A stretch of DNA of 64,000 bases from Fodinicurvata fenggangensis DSM 21160 (lineage in GTDB: Bacteria > Pseudomonadota > Alphaproteobacteria > Kiloniellales > DSM-21159), in NCBI RefSeq assembly GCF_000686045.1, contig NZ_JMLV01000012.1, positions 51,060-115,059 on the forward strand, given 5' to 3'. The translations under genes were made by a program, and so were the position numbers. The notes below the pieces were generated by a model that saw only the letters and a program-made list of their open reading frames with translations, did no database searches and had not been told where the DNA came from. This document shows positions 1-12,594 of this stretch, piece after piece (position 1 is the stretch's first letter; every line of letters begins with the position of its first letter).

Positions 1-607
1 TGCCATTCTTGCCGATACGAAAACCGGGCAGTTCCAGCACGGGGTCCCCCGTCAGGTCCTGTTCACTGACGGCACCGACATAACCGACGATATGCGCCAG
101 GGTCGGCCCGTAGGGATAGTGGCGGCTCTGGCCGGCCTCCACAAAGACACCCGGCAGCTCCACCGAATTGACGGCAATCCGGCTGACCTGGTCCCAGGTC
201 AGGTTGTCCTTGACCCGCACCGGAACAAAGGAGCGGCGCGCGGCAATGTCCCGCTTTACGCGGACACGGTCCTCGCTGTCCAGATGAATAATGTGGGTCA
301 GCGCATCCAGGGTCTGGTCCACGTCCTGCGCCTGCTCGGCAACCAGGTGGACCTGGTAGTTCTGCCTGTTCACGGCAAGCGCTATCCCGTTGCGGTCAAT
401 GATCCGTCCGCGCCGCGGCGCACTCAGCCGCATGGAAATGCGATTGTCCTCGGCCAGCAGGCGGTAGCGCTCGGCATCGACCACCTGCAGGTAATAGAGG
501 CGTGCGCCCAGAACAGACAGCAGACCAACCTTCGCGCTACCCAACAGCAGGGCACGGCGCGTGAAGGACTTCTGCCGGTTCTGTTCCTCGGTGCGGGCTC
601 TGCTCAT
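1..607 (-). CDS. mrdA: Penicillin-binding protein 2 (peptidoglycan D,D-transpeptidase), N-terminal part, truncated by window edge
   Basis: Inner-membrane transpeptidase of the elongation (rod) complex, which cross-links new lateral-wall peptidoglycan with RodA and MreBCD. About 202 codons are visible: a basic cytoplasmic tail, one membrane segment (about residues 19-41), then the class B PBP pedestal start with the hallmark RRGRIIDRNG at 65-74. The catalytic transpeptidase domain lies left of the window. The ATG at 607 is chosen because the next upstream ATG is in a frame that stops at once. It follows mreD by 48 bp on the same strand, the standard mreBCD-mrdA order. Confidence 0.93.
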   Translation of the reverse strand, partial: MSRARTEEQNRQKSFTRRALLLGSAKVGLLSVLGARLYYLQVVDAERYRLLAEDNRISMRLSAPRRGRIIDRNGIALAVNRQNYQVHLVAEQAQDVDQTLDALTHIIHLDSEDRVRVKRDIAARRSFVPVRVKDNLTWDQVSRIAVNSVELPGVFVEAGQSRHYPYGPTLAHIVGYVGAVSEQDLTGDPVLELPGFRIGKNG

Positions 608-655
608 CGACTGACGCCTGTCATGTCTGTCTCGATCTTGTAAAGCAACATGCAC

Positions 656-1168
656 TCAATTCAAGAACAGCTGCTGTGCCCGTGCCAGCAACCAGGCCAG
701 GCAAGGGTAGGAAGCCACGGTCAGGGCGTACTGCAGCATCACGGGATCCCCTGATGGTACCATTGGCATCAACAGGGCGGCCAGTCCCCATCCCAGTGTA
801 TAGGCAATCGCGGAAAACAGCGCGAAGATCACCCAAAGCATGGGAAAGGTGGAATTGGTGAAGATCCGCCTCTGTCCCATGACGGCCAGATGCACGACCA
901 GCAACATCATGATCCCGGTGCCCAGCGGCACCCCGGTCAGGAGGTCCTGGACCAGTCCAATCAGGAAGGTGGCCCAGAGCGGCAGCAGGTCCGGCCGGAA
1001 CACGGCCCAGTAATAGACCGCCGGCATCGCCAGTGACGGCACCACAGGCGCATAATCCGGCGTGTTGAATGGCAAGAGGCTGAGCAGCACCAGCATCAGC
1101 GTCAACACGAAGGGAATGATCGCCCGAGCCGCAGTGTCCAGGCGATACCAGAGACCCGTCTGCTTCAT
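656..1168 (-). CDS. mreD: Rod shape-determining protein MreD
   Basis: Integral inner-membrane subunit of the elongasome. The 170-residue product is almost entirely hydrophobic, with about five membrane segments and the VQDLLTGVPLGTG-type loop (about residues 73-85) typical of MreD. The start lies 4 bp after the mreC stop, so the two genes are translationally close in one operon with mreB upstream and mrdA downstream. Length matches the family. Confidence 0.92.
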   Translation of the reverse strand: MKQTGLWYRLDTAARAIIPFVLTLMLVLLSLLPFNTPDYAPVVPSLAMPAVYYWAVFRPDLLPLWATFLIGLVQDLLTGVPLGTGIMMLLVVHLAVMGQRRIFTNSTFPMLWVIFALFSAIAYTLGWGLAALLMPMVPSGDPVMLQYALTVASYPCLAWLLARAQQLFLN

Positions 1169-1172
1169 GGCA

Positions 1173-2054
1173 TCAGTTGACGGCCGTCTGGTCCTGCCCT
1201 TCGACCAGCGGCGCGATCAGTCCAGGCAGTTCGTAATCCACCAGGCGCAGGAATTCGGGGTCGCGCCAGTCGGCGTAAAGGCGCACGCGGGCGCCGGTAT
1301 CGTCCACCTGCGAGATCACGCCAACGGGAAGGCCGGAGGGGAAAACGCCGCCGTCACCGGAGGTCATGATGGCTTCGCCGACCCGCACCTCTTCATCGGG
1401 TGCCAGGTAGCGCAGCGAAGGTTCGGGAGAATTGTCTCCGGCCAGGACGGCCTTCTTGCGGTTCGAGCCGACAGCCACGGGAATGCGGCTGTTCAGATCG
1501 GTCAGCAACAGGATACGCGCCGACTCCTCGGCCACCTCGACCACACTGCCCACCAGACCCTGGCCCGCCAGGGCGGCCTGTCCGCGGCTCACTCCGGCGG
1601 TCTCTCCCGCCGCAATCAGGACAGAGCGCACAAAGGCCCCGCCGCTGTCACCGACCACACGCGCCGTGACAAAGCGCATGCCGGGTTCGGGCACAAGGTT
1701 GAGAAGATTGCGCAGGGCCGCATTCTCGGCTTCCAGCTGCTGGGCACGATGATGCCAGGCCATCAGACGCTCGTTCTCGGCCCGCAGGTCGGCATTGATC
1801 TGGCGCAATTCCGCGATCTCGCGGACATTGGTAATGAGTTGTTCGACTGTGTTGACCGGCTTGGCCAGGGTCTCCAGCACGGGGGTGGTTATGTCCACCA
1901 CCTGGGTCCTCAGCGTCTCGACGAGCCGGTTGTCCGTACTGCCCATGACCATCAGGGCGAAGGTCATGCCTATGATCAGGAGGAAACTGAAACGCTGCGC
2001 CCAAGCCTTGAGAGGCGTGGCGATGCGAGTCATTGTTCCGGTCCTGTGCTTCAA
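1173..2054 (-). CDS. mreC: Rod shape-determining protein MreC
   Basis: Bitopic inner-membrane scaffold of the elongation machinery that links MreB/MreD to PBP2 in the periplasm. The 293-residue product has a short basic N-terminus, one membrane helix (about residues 22-40), a coiled coil (about 60-110) and a beta-rich C-terminal domain, as usual for MreC. The start taken is a TTG at 2054, because a very strong AGGAGGAGG Shine-Dalgarno lies just upstream at 2057-2066; the in-frame ATG at 2033 has only a weak site. It lies between mreB and mreD. Confidence 0.93.
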   Translation of the reverse strand: MKHRTGTMTRIATPLKAWAQRFSFLLIIGMTFALMVMGSTDNRLVETLRTQVVDITTPVLETLAKPVNTVEQLITNVREIAELRQINADLRAENERLMAWHHRAQQLEAENAALRNLLNLVPEPGMRFVTARVVGDSGGAFVRSVLIAAGETAGVSRGQAALAGQGLVGSVVEVAEESARILLLTDLNSRIPVAVGSNRKKAVLAGDNSPEPSLRYLAPDEEVRVGEAIMTSGDGGVFPSGLPVGVISQVDDTGARVRLYADWRDPEFLRLVDYELPGLIAPLVEGQDQTAVN

Positions 2055-2192
2055 GACCCTCCTCCTGTGGATGGCACATCCATCCTTACGGATCTATCCG
2101 TATCTCGGAATCGTAAGAGATTACAAAACAAATTGAAAGGCATATCTGAGTGTCGGCGCCGAGCGGCCTGGAACTCCGAACGACGAGGACTG

Positions 2193-3347
<1,155 letters not shown>

Positions 3348-3396
3348 TCAAGGAAAGCTTTTCTGGGCGGCAAAAGCAAGAGGTCGGGTGCACTGC

Positions 3397-3426
3397 AAAA
3401 AAAGCGGCCTCCCGAAGGAGGCCGCC
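3397..3426 (-). terminator. Rho-independent terminator of leuA
   Basis: Perfect 9-bp GC stem (3404-3412 with 3417-3425) closed by a four-base loop. On the minus strand it is followed by seven Ts (3403-3397). It lies about 30 bp after the leuA stop and ends that transcript before mreB. Confidence 0.9.
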
Positions 3427-3457
3427 TTGTGTCTCACAGTTGTCACCGCCTGTTGGC

Positions 3458-5023
3458 TCAGGCCGTCATGGCCGTGGGCTCCGTCTTCTCGCGCTTCACC
3501 ATCATCTTGTTCAGCGCATTGATGTAGGCACGGGCCGAAGCCACCAGAGTGTCGTAATCCGCGCCTTGGCCATTGACGGTCTTGCCGTTCTCCTCCAAGC
3601 GTACGGTCACCTCGGCCTGGGCGTCGGTGCCGCCTGTCACGGCATGGACCTGATAGAGCTGCAACTGCGCCTCGTGCGGAATCAATTCACGGATGGCGGC
3701 GAAGGTTGCATCGACCGGACCATTGCCCTCGGCCTTGGCTTTCTGCTTTTCACCGCCGATCTCGACTTCCAGCTCTGCCGTCTGCGGGCCTTCGGTCCCG
3801 CACTGGATACCCAGCGAGACGAAACGGATGTGATCGTTGTGGCGCACCACGGCATCGTCAACGAGGGCGATGATGTCCTCGTCGAAGATCTCTTTCTTGT
3901 GGTCGGCCAGGTCCTTGAAGCGCACGAAGGCGTCCTTCAACTGGTTTTCCTCCAGTTCGATGCCCAGTTCGGCCAGCTTCGACTTGAAGGCATGCTTGCC
4001 GGAATGCTTGCCCATCACCAGCGTGGAGCGGTTCAGACCCACGGACTCCGGTGTCATGATCTCATAGGTCTGGGCATTCTTCAGCATGCCGTCCTGATGG
4101 ATGCCGGATTCGTGCGCGAAGGCGTTGGCACCGACGATGGCCTTGTTGGGCTGGACCGAGAAGCCGGTGATCGTGGAAACCAGGCGCGAGGCCTTCGTGA
4201 TCTTGGTGGTGTCGATACCGGTTGAATAGGGCATCACGTCGTTGCGGGTACGCAGCGCCATGACGACCTCTTCCATGGCGCAGTTGCCCGCGCGTTCACC
4301 AATGCCGTTGACGGTGCATTCGATCTGCCGTGCACCGGCCTGCACGGCCGCCAGCGAGTTGGAGACGGCCAGTCCCAGGTCATTGTGACAGTGCACCGAC
4401 AGCACGGCCTGATCGATGTTGGGCACGCGGTTCATCAACATGCGGATCATTTCCGCGAATTCCTCCGGCACGGTATAACCGACCGTGTCGGGGATGTTGA
4501 TGGTGCGCGCCCCGGCCTTGATGGCGCCTTCCACACAGCGCGCCAGGAAGTCGTGTTCGGTGCGCGTTCCGTCTTCGGGCGACCACTCCACATTGTCGCA
4601 AAGATTGCGCGCATAGCCGACGCTCTCGACGACGGCATCGTAGACGTCCTCCGGCTCCATCTGCAGCTTGTACTTCATGTGCAGCGGGCTGGTGGACAGG
4701 AAGGTATGGATGCGCGGGCTGGCCGCCGGCTTCAGTGCCTCCCAGGCCCGGTCGATGTCCTTGGGCGTGGCGCGGGCCAGGCCGGCAATCGTGGAATTGC
4801 GCACCTGCTTGGAAATGGCATTCACCGCCTCGAAGTCTCCGATGGAGGCGATGGGGAAGCCGGCCTCGATCACATCGACGCCCATCTCTTCCAGTGCGCT
4901 GGCCACCGCCAGCTTTTCCTCCAGGTTCATGGAGCAGCCGGGCGACTGCTCGCCATCACGCAAGGTGGTGTCGAAGATGATAACGCGGTTGGTGTCTTTT
5001 TCGTTGATCTGTACGGAACTCAT
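3458..5023 (-). CDS. leuA: 2-isopropylmalate synthase
   Basis: First committed step of leucine synthesis: condenses acetyl-CoA with 2-ketoisovalerate. The 521-residue product has the DRE-TIM barrel signature FDTTLRDGEQSPG near the N-terminus, the metal-binding HCHNDLGLAVSNSLAA segment, a linker, and the C-terminal LeuA allosteric (leucine feedback) domain from about residue 390. Start at 5023 is supported by an AAGGAAGAAGGG ribosome-binding site at 5033-5044; an earlier in-frame ATG at 5062 would precede it. A leucine-rich leader ORF (5136-5270) and promoter lie upstream and a terminator downstream, so leuA forms its own unit, 51 kb from leuCDB. Confidence 0.96.
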   Translation of the reverse strand: MSSVQINEKDTNRVIIFDTTLRDGEQSPGCSMNLEEKLAVASALEEMGVDVIEAGFPIASIGDFEAVNAISKQVRNSTIAGLARATPKDIDRAWEALKPAASPRIHTFLSTSPLHMKYKLQMEPEDVYDAVVESVGYARNLCDNVEWSPEDGTRTEHDFLARCVEGAIKAGARTINIPDTVGYTVPEEFAEMIRMLMNRVPNIDQAVLSVHCHNDLGLAVSNSLAAVQAGARQIECTVNGIGERAGNCAMEEVVMALRTRNDVMPYSTGIDTTKITKASRLVSTITGFSVQPNKAIVGANAFAHESGIHQDGMLKNAQTYEIMTPESVGLNRSTLVMGKHSGKHAFKSKLAELGIELEENQLKDAFVRFKDLADHKKEIFDEDIIALVDDAVVRHNDHIRFVSLGIQCGTEGPQTAELEVEIGGEKQKAKAEGNGPVDATFAAIRELIPHEAQLQLYQVHAVTGGTDAQAEVTVRLEENGKTVNGQGADYDTLVASARAYINALNKMMVKREKTEPTAMTA

Positions 5024-5135
5024 GGATGATAACCCTTCTTCCTTGTTCCAGGCCGGCGTCAATTGCGCTCGAGGCCACGGAAATTTCGTTTGTCAGACTG
5101 TCCCCTGCCCGCTTGCCGCACCGCGGCTGTGGCGT

Positions 5136-5270
5136 TCAGGGGCTGATAAGGAGAAGGAGGAGAGCGCCGCCGGACAGGCGGAGATCGGTCAGATCGGTTG
5201 CGCGCGCAGCCGCGATATCCGCGGATGCGGACTTCGGCAGTTCATTCTCTGTGCGCAGCTCTTCGGACAT
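5136..5270 (-). CDS. leuL: Putative leu leader peptide (attenuator ORF) upstream of leuA
   Basis: A 44-residue ORF in the same orientation as leuA, ending 112 bp before its start. Residues 37-41 are five consecutive leucines (codons CTC CTC CTT CTC CTT at 5162-5148), followed by Ile-Ser-Pro and stop. This is the layout of amino-acid leader peptides controlling leuA in many proteobacteria. Just after the run the RNA can form a hairpin (5137-5142 with 5102-5107, inner stem 5115-5119 with 5123-5127). No U-tract follows it, so termination is not obvious. The leucine codons are complementary to the leuA Shine-Dalgarno. A leader role is inferred from sequence layout only. Confidence 0.7.
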   Translation of the reverse strand: MSEELRTENELPKSASADIAAARATDLTDLRLSGGALLLLLISP

Positions 5271-5303
5271 TATCCAGTCTCTAACCCAAGGCTCTGGTTT
5301 ATA

Positions 5304-5332
5304 TAAATAACGCTGATTTACCTTCGCGACAA
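5304..5332 (-). promoter_or_regulatory. Candidate promoter for the leuA leader transcript
   Basis: On the minus strand TTGTCG (5332-5327) and TATTTA (5309-5304) are separated by 17 bp. A start near 5297 would give about 27 nt of 5' UTR before the leader peptide ATG at 5270. Found by eye; not verified. Confidence 0.45.
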
Positions 5333-5417
5333 CAGGGAATCTGGTCACGCGGCTGGAGCCTGCCAAGATGACAGGATAGATTCCAGGCCATGTCAACATC
5401 CATAGCAGGGAGCCCTC

Positions 5418-6458
5418 ATGAGAGCCGTCCTTTTCGAAGACTTCGCAAAACCACCCCAGGTGCAGAACCTGCCTGACCCGACGCCTGCCCCTGATGGCGT
5501 CGTCATCAAGGTCCAGGCCACCGGTCTCTGCCGCAGCGACTGGCACGGCTGGATGGGCCATGACCCGGATGTGACTCTGCCCCATGTGCCGGGACACGAA
5601 CTGGCCGGCACCGTGGCCGCCGTGGGGTCGCGCGTCACCCGTTGGCAGGGCGGAGAACGCGTGACCCTGCCCTTTGTGGGCGGTTGCGGCAGTTGCCCCG
5701 AATGTCACTCCGGGAACCATCAGGTCTGCGAGCAGCAGTTCCAGCCCGGCTTCAATGCCTGGGGCTCCTTCGCCGAATATGTGGCCATCGACTATGCCGA
5801 CACCAACCTGATCCCCCTGCCCGAGGAGATGAGCTTCGAGGTGGCCGCCAGCCTGGGGTGTCGCTTCGCCACGGCCTTCCGCGCCATTGTCGACCAGGGC
5901 CGGGCCCAGCCCGGCGAATGGATCGCCGTCCATGCCTGCGGGGGCGTCGGCCAGTCCGCCATCATGATCGCCTCGGCCCTGGGCGCCAGCGTCTTGGCCG
6001 TGGATGTCAGCGAAGACAAGCTGCGCCGTGCCGAAGAGCTGGGCGCCGTCGCCTCGATCAATGCCGCTCACAGCCCGGACGTGGCGGAGGACATTCGGGA
6101 GGTGACGAAAGGCGGCGCTCACCTGTCCCTCGACGCTCTTGGCCATCCGGCAACGCTGTTCAACTCGGTTTCCTGCCTGCGCCGGCGCGGTCGGCATGTG
6201 CAGGTGGGCCTGACTCTTGGCGACCAGAAGCACCCGCCGGTGCCAATGGATCGCATTGTTGCACATGAGCTGGAACTTCTGGGCAGCCACGGCATGCAGG
6301 CTTTCCGCTACGACAGCATGTTTGAAATGATCCGCCGCGGTCGCCTTGCGCCGGAAAAACTGCTCGAGCGACGGATCAGCCTGGACGAAGCGCCGTCCGC
6401 CCTTATGGCGATGGATGATTTCGGCGGGCGCGGCATCACGGTCATCACGCAGTTCTGA
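5418..6458 (+). CDS. Zinc-dependent alcohol dehydrogenase family protein
   Basis: Medium-chain dehydrogenase/reductase oxidising an alcohol or polyol with NAD(P). The 346-residue product shows the catalytic zinc ligands (Cys in [10 protein letters not shown], then PGHE), the structural zinc lobe with four cysteines in [17 protein letters not shown] (about residues 90-106), and a Rossmann fold with ACGGVGQSA (about 174). A GGGAG ribosome-binding site precedes the ATG. It is divergent from the leuA leader and co-oriented with the hydrolase 47 bp downstream. Substrate is not predictable from sequence; it resembles the branch of zinc alcohol dehydrogenases with a tetrahedral GHE site. Confidence 0.88.
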   Translation: MRAVLFEDFAKPPQVQNLPDPTPAPDGVVIKVQATGLCRSDWHGWMGHDPDVTLPHVPGHELAGTVAAVGSRVTRWQGGERVTLPFVGGCGSCPECHSGNHQVCEQQFQPGFNAWGSFAEYVAIDYADTNLIPLPEEMSFEVAASLGCRFATAFRAIVDQGRAQPGEWIAVHACGGVGQSAIMIASALGASVLAVDVSEDKLRRAEELGAVASINAAHSPDVAEDIREVTKGGAHLSLDALGHPATLFNSVSCLRRRGRHVQVGLTLGDQKHPPVPMDRIVAHELELLGSHGMQAFRYDSMFEMIRRGRLAPEKLLERRISLDEAPSALMAMDDFGGRGITVITQF

Positions 6459-6505
6459 GCGCACTTCTTCCCTCTGCCACATTCCCGTGACAGGCTGACT
6501 GGACC

Positions 6506-7657
6506 ATGATGCCGCTGCAGTCTTTCCGCCTCCGCCGGTCTTTCCTGGTCCTGGGCCTGGTCCCGGGCCTGATGATGGCCATGGCCCTGCTGGCTTCCTG
6601 TTCCCAGCGTGGCGGCGAGGCGCTGGCGCTGCTGGATTCCTTTTCCGGAAGCCAGCGGGCCGACAGCCCTGTCATCACGCGTGAGTCGGGGCGCCTGGAC
6701 AGCGAACAGGGGGACTTCGAGGTCGATGTCTACAAGCGCGCGGACGAGCAGGTGCGGGCGAACCTCCTGCTCATACCCGGCGTCACGCCCCAGGGCCGCG
6801 ACGATCCGCGGCTGATGGAGTTCGCCGAACTGCTGGCCCAGGCACGTTTTCGGGTCACGGTGCCCGAACTGCCCAACCTGCGCGAACTGAAGGTCTCGGC
6901 CGAGGATATTGCGTCCATCGACTCCCTTCTGATGCGCCTTTCAAAACAGGCCAGTGCAGAAAGCCGTCCCCTGGGTCTGGTTGCGATTTCCTATGCGGCT
7001 GGCCCCGCCCTGATCGCGGCCAGCCAAGCCGAACCCGAGAACAGGCCGGATTTCATGCTGGCCATCGGAGGCTATTACAGCACCGAGAATGTGGTGCGCT
7101 ACTTCACCACCGGCGCCTTCCGCACGCCAGAAGACCAGGACTGGCAGGAAGGCCGGCCCCATCCCCAGGCGCGCTGGCTGTTCCTTAGGGCCAATGCGGA
7201 TCGACTGGACAATACCGGAGATGTGTTGGCCCTGCGCAGACTGGCCGCACGCAAGCTTCAAGGCCCGAACGCCGGCAATGCCGCAGTGCACTCCCAGCTG
7301 ACGGCCCAGGGGCGGGCGGTCCTGGCTCTGCTGGAGAATGACGACCCCGAGCGTGTGGAGGAAGGCATTGACGCGCTCCCCGAAAGCCTGCGCGCGGAAC
7401 TTTCAGCCCTCAACCTGGCCGACCGGCCGCTGGACGCCGTCGATTTCCCGGTCCTGTTGCTGCATGGGCGCGATGACCCGGTCATTCCCTACAGCGAGAG
7501 CCTGCGCCTGGCCGAGGCCCTGCCCGAAGGCATGGCCGAGGTGACGCTGACCGAAGGGCTGATGCATGTCGACATGAGCGACAGCCGCATTTCCGATGGC
7601 CTGCGGCTTTATGATCTGACGGTCCGCCTGCTGGAACTGCGCGACGCCGTCGAATAG
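6506..7657 (+). CDS. Alpha/beta hydrolase-fold putative lipoprotein
   Basis: The 383-residue product begins with a basic stretch, a hydrophobic signal segment and a lipobox LLASC (Cys at residue 32), so it is probably an outer-membrane or periplasmic lipoprotein. The mature part has an alpha/beta hydrolase layout: an oxyanion-side strand LLIPGVTP, a degenerate nucleophile elbow AISYAAG with the candidate Ser, an acid in LLHGRDDPVIPYSES, and a histidine in GLMHVDMSD. Substrate unknown. Co-oriented with the upstream dehydrogenase and closed by a terminator at 7670. Confidence 0.75.
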   Translation: MMPLQSFRLRRSFLVLGLVPGLMMAMALLASCSQRGGEALALLDSFSGSQRADSPVITRESGRLDSEQGDFEVDVYKRADEQVRANLLLIPGVTPQGRDDPRLMEFAELLAQARFRVTVPELPNLRELKVSAEDIASIDSLLMRLSKQASAESRPLGLVAISYAAGPALIAASQAEPENRPDFMLAIGGYYSTENVVRYFTTGAFRTPEDQDWQEGRPHPQARWLFLRANADRLDNTGDVLALRRLAARKLQGPNAGNAAVHSQLTAQGRAVLALLENDDPERVEEGIDALPESLRAELSALNLADRPLDAVDFPVLLLHGRDDPVIPYSESLRLAEALPEGMAEVTLTEGLMHVDMSDSRISDGLRLYDLTVRLLELRDAVE

Positions 7658-7669
7658 GCGCACGAAACG

Positions 7670-7696
7670 AAAAAGCCGGGGCGAGCCCGGCTTTTT
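7670..7696. terminator. Bidirectional Rho-independent terminator between the hydrolase gene and ilvC
   Basis: Stem 7675-7680 with 7686-7691, extended by five As on the left and five Ts on the right, so a U-tract is present on both strands. It separates the converging hydrolase (+) and ilvC (-) transcripts. Confidence 0.88.
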
Positions 7697-7723
7697 CAGA
7701 AACGAAAGCTGCGATGAACAGTT

Positions 7724-8779
<1,056 letters not shown>

Positions 8780-8971
8780 TCAGCCGGACGTCGACCGGGA
8801 TGCCACCTGACTCGATGATGATGTGAAGAGCCTCTGGCGCGTGCACCGGCCTGCACTCCGCCCGCTGGGTCTTGGCCCTTCTGTGATCGGACCGCCCCCG
8901 TGAGCACGGCCGTGAAACATACCCGTCCTTCTAGCTGCCCGCGGCGACAGCCGCAACGACACAGGAGCGCA

Positions 8972-9502
8972 CTAAAGACCCTCGGCGCCGCGCGCGATGG
9001 CCACCACACCCGTCCGGCTGATATCTGACAGGCCCAGAGGTCCCATCAATTCGGTAAAGGCGTTCAGCTTGCCACTGTCGCCGGATATCTCGAAGATGAA
9101 GTGGTCGTGGCTGGAATCCACCACCCGGGCCCGAAAGACGTCGGCAATGCGCAAGGCCTCAACCCGCTTCTCGCCGGTGCCCACCACCTTCACAAGCGCC
9201 AGCTCGCGCGGCACATGCGGACCTTCGCGAGTGAGGTCGCTGACTCTGTGAACAGGTACAAGACGGCCCAACTGGGCCTTGATCTGTTCCAGGATCATCT
9301 GGGTCCCGCTGGTGACAATGGTGATCCGCGAGAGATGCTCAGCGGGATCGACCTCCGTCACAGTCAGGGACTCGATGTTGTAGCCACGCCCCGAGAACAG
9401 GCCGATGACGCGGGCAAGCACACCCGGCTCGTTGTCCACCAGCACGGCAATCGTGTGCGTCGCGATTTCTTCCCCGACTTGCGGGTTGGGACCATATGCC
9501 AT
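8972..9502 (-). CDS. ilvN: Acetolactate synthase small (regulatory) subunit
   Basis: Regulatory subunit that makes acetolactate synthase sensitive to valine. The 176-residue product carries an N-terminal ACT domain (THTIAVLVDNEPGVLARV, GYNIESLTV) and the C-terminal ALS_ss_C domain (residues about 95-170). Start at 9502 is chosen because homology begins there; the open frame continues upstream without family sequence. It follows ilvB by 58 bp and precedes ilvC. Confidence 0.94.
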   Translation of the reverse strand: MAYGPNPQVGEEIATHTIAVLVDNEPGVLARVIGLFSGRGYNIESLTVTEVDPAEHLSRITIVTSGTQMILEQIKAQLGRLVPVHRVSDLTREGPHVPRELALVKVVGTGEKRVEALRIADVFRARVVDSSHDHFIFEISGDSGKLNAFTELMGPLGLSDISRTGVVAIARGAEGL

Positions 9503-9560
9503 TTCAAACCGTCTTTTATTGTTTCTTGCTTGCGTCTGCTGCCAGCCGGCAAAGGTCGGC

Positions 9561-11339
<1,779 letters not shown>

Positions 11340-11533
11340 GTCGTCTCTTCCATTCATCCTGCGTTCGAGCTGTGCGCTGCACGGGCCACATTCCGGCTCG
11401 CGAAGCTTGCAACAGCTTTCTGCCGAGAAAAACATTTCGGCTCCAAAAAACCAAGCCGGCTGCGCATTTCACGGAAATTGGCGCAGGCGTCCCAAATGGA
11501 CCGCGCCGCGCCCCTGCGCCGCCGACTGTCGGC

Positions 11534-11562
11534 AAGCTAGACCCTCAGCCTTGGGGGGTCAA
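11534..11562 (-). promoter_or_regulatory. Candidate promoter of the ilvBNC operon, inside the 3' end of miaA
   Basis: Minus-strand TTGACC (11562-11557) and TAGCTT (11539-11534) with a 17-bp spacer, a good match to the alphaproteobacterial housekeeping consensus. The -35 box overlaps the last codons of miaA. Start would fall near 11527, giving a 5' leader of about 190 nt before ilvB. No Val/Leu/Ile-rich leader peptide was found in that leader. Confidence 0.5.
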
Positions 11563-12594
11563 CACAAACTGACGAATAATTGAAAAGATTCTCTCTTCTG
11601 CGCTTTCATAATATTTCGTTTGCTCCAGGTGAACATTCTTTTTATGTCTGAGAACCTGGGTTCGCAGCCAGGTTTCCTGGCGCTTGGCATAGCGGCGCGT
11701 GGCGCGTTGCGCCGCTTCGATCGCGTCTTCCAGGGACAACGCTCCTTCCAGATGGGCGGACAGCTCCCTGACGCCCACGGCCTTGCGGATCGTGGCATCC
11801 TCGGGCGGTTCCAACGCCATCAACTGCCTGACCTCCTCCAGCGCACCGGCGTCCACCATTTTCAGGAACCGCTGGTCACAAACGGCGCCCAGCTCCGCGC
11901 GCGGCGGCAACAGGACCAGCCAGAGGAAGCGAAAGGGCGCAGGTGCCACAGCCGTTTCCCGCTGCCAATCGGACAGTGGGCGCCCGGTGTCCCGGGCCAC
12001 CTCCCAGGCCCGCAGCAAGCGTTGGCTGTCGTTGGGATGCAGGCGCCCCGCCATCTCCGGATCCAGCTGCCTGACCTCCTCGACAAAGGCATCCCGGCCC
12101 AATTCTTCCAGGCGCTGTCGGGCTGCTGCCCTGGTTTCCGGCGCGACGGCCGGCGCCGTTGCCAGGCCTTCTTCCAGCGCCTTCAGGTACAGCCCCGTCC
12201 CGCCTGTCAGGATCGGCAGGCGCCCGTCCAGCCGCGCGGCCTGAATTTCCTGCTCGGCCAGTTCGCTCCAGTAAGCGGCCGAGAACCTTGTATCGGCTTC
12301 AGCAAAACCGTAGAGGCGGTGCGGCACGCGCGCCTGCTCCTCCTTGCCGGGCTGGGCCGAGAGCAGGAGAATGTCGCGATAGACCTGCAGCGCGTCGGCA
12401 TTTATGACCGTTCCCTGGAAGACCTCGGCCAGTTTCATGGCCAAATCCGACTTCCCGCTGGCCGTGGGACCGGCCACGATCACCGCAGGCGGCAGGTCTT
12501 CCTGCGCCAAATGATCGCCATTCGTCTCGACAAGGCTCTTGTGACCGACGGGCGCTCTGTCTATAGGGTCCTGACTCATGACTTGGATATCCAT
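11545..12594 (-). CDS. miaA: tRNA dimethylallyltransferase
   Basis: Transfers a dimethylallyl group to A37 of tRNAs that read UNN codons. The product has the P-loop GPTASGKSD (about residues 42-50), the NADALQVYRD substrate loop, LTGGTGLYLKAL, and the C-terminal RRYAKRQETW motif of the IPPT family. Two starts are possible, 12594 and 12579 (product then 344 residues); the second overlaps the serB start codon in opposite orientation. The ilvB promoter lies over its 3' end. Confidence 0.93.
   Translation of the reverse strand: MDIQVMSQDPIDRAPVGHKSLVETNGDHLAQEDLPPAVIVAGPTASGKSDLAMKLAEVFQGTVINADALQVYRDILLLSAQPGKEEQARVPHRLYGFAEADTRFSAAYWSELAEQEIQAARLDGRLPILTGGTGLYLKALEEGLATAPAVAPETRAAARQRLEELGRDAFVEEVRQLDPEMAGRLHPNDSQRLLRAWEVARDTGRPLSDWQRETAVAPAPFRFLWLVLLPPRAELGAVCDQRFLKMVDAGALEEVRQLMALEPPEDATIRKAVGVRELSAHLEGALSLEDAIEAAQRATRRYAKRQETWLRTQVLRHKKNVHLEQTKYYESAEERIFSIIRQFVLTPQG

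Noticed and set aside
5136..6482. Long minus-strand frame over the alcohol dehydrogenase gene
   Set aside because: Only its last 44 codons (the leu leader) are meaningful; the rest is a shadow of the dehydrogenase.
11340..11530. Leader peptide for ilvB
   Set aside because: The ATG-initiated frames in the leader have no run of Val, Leu or Ile codons.
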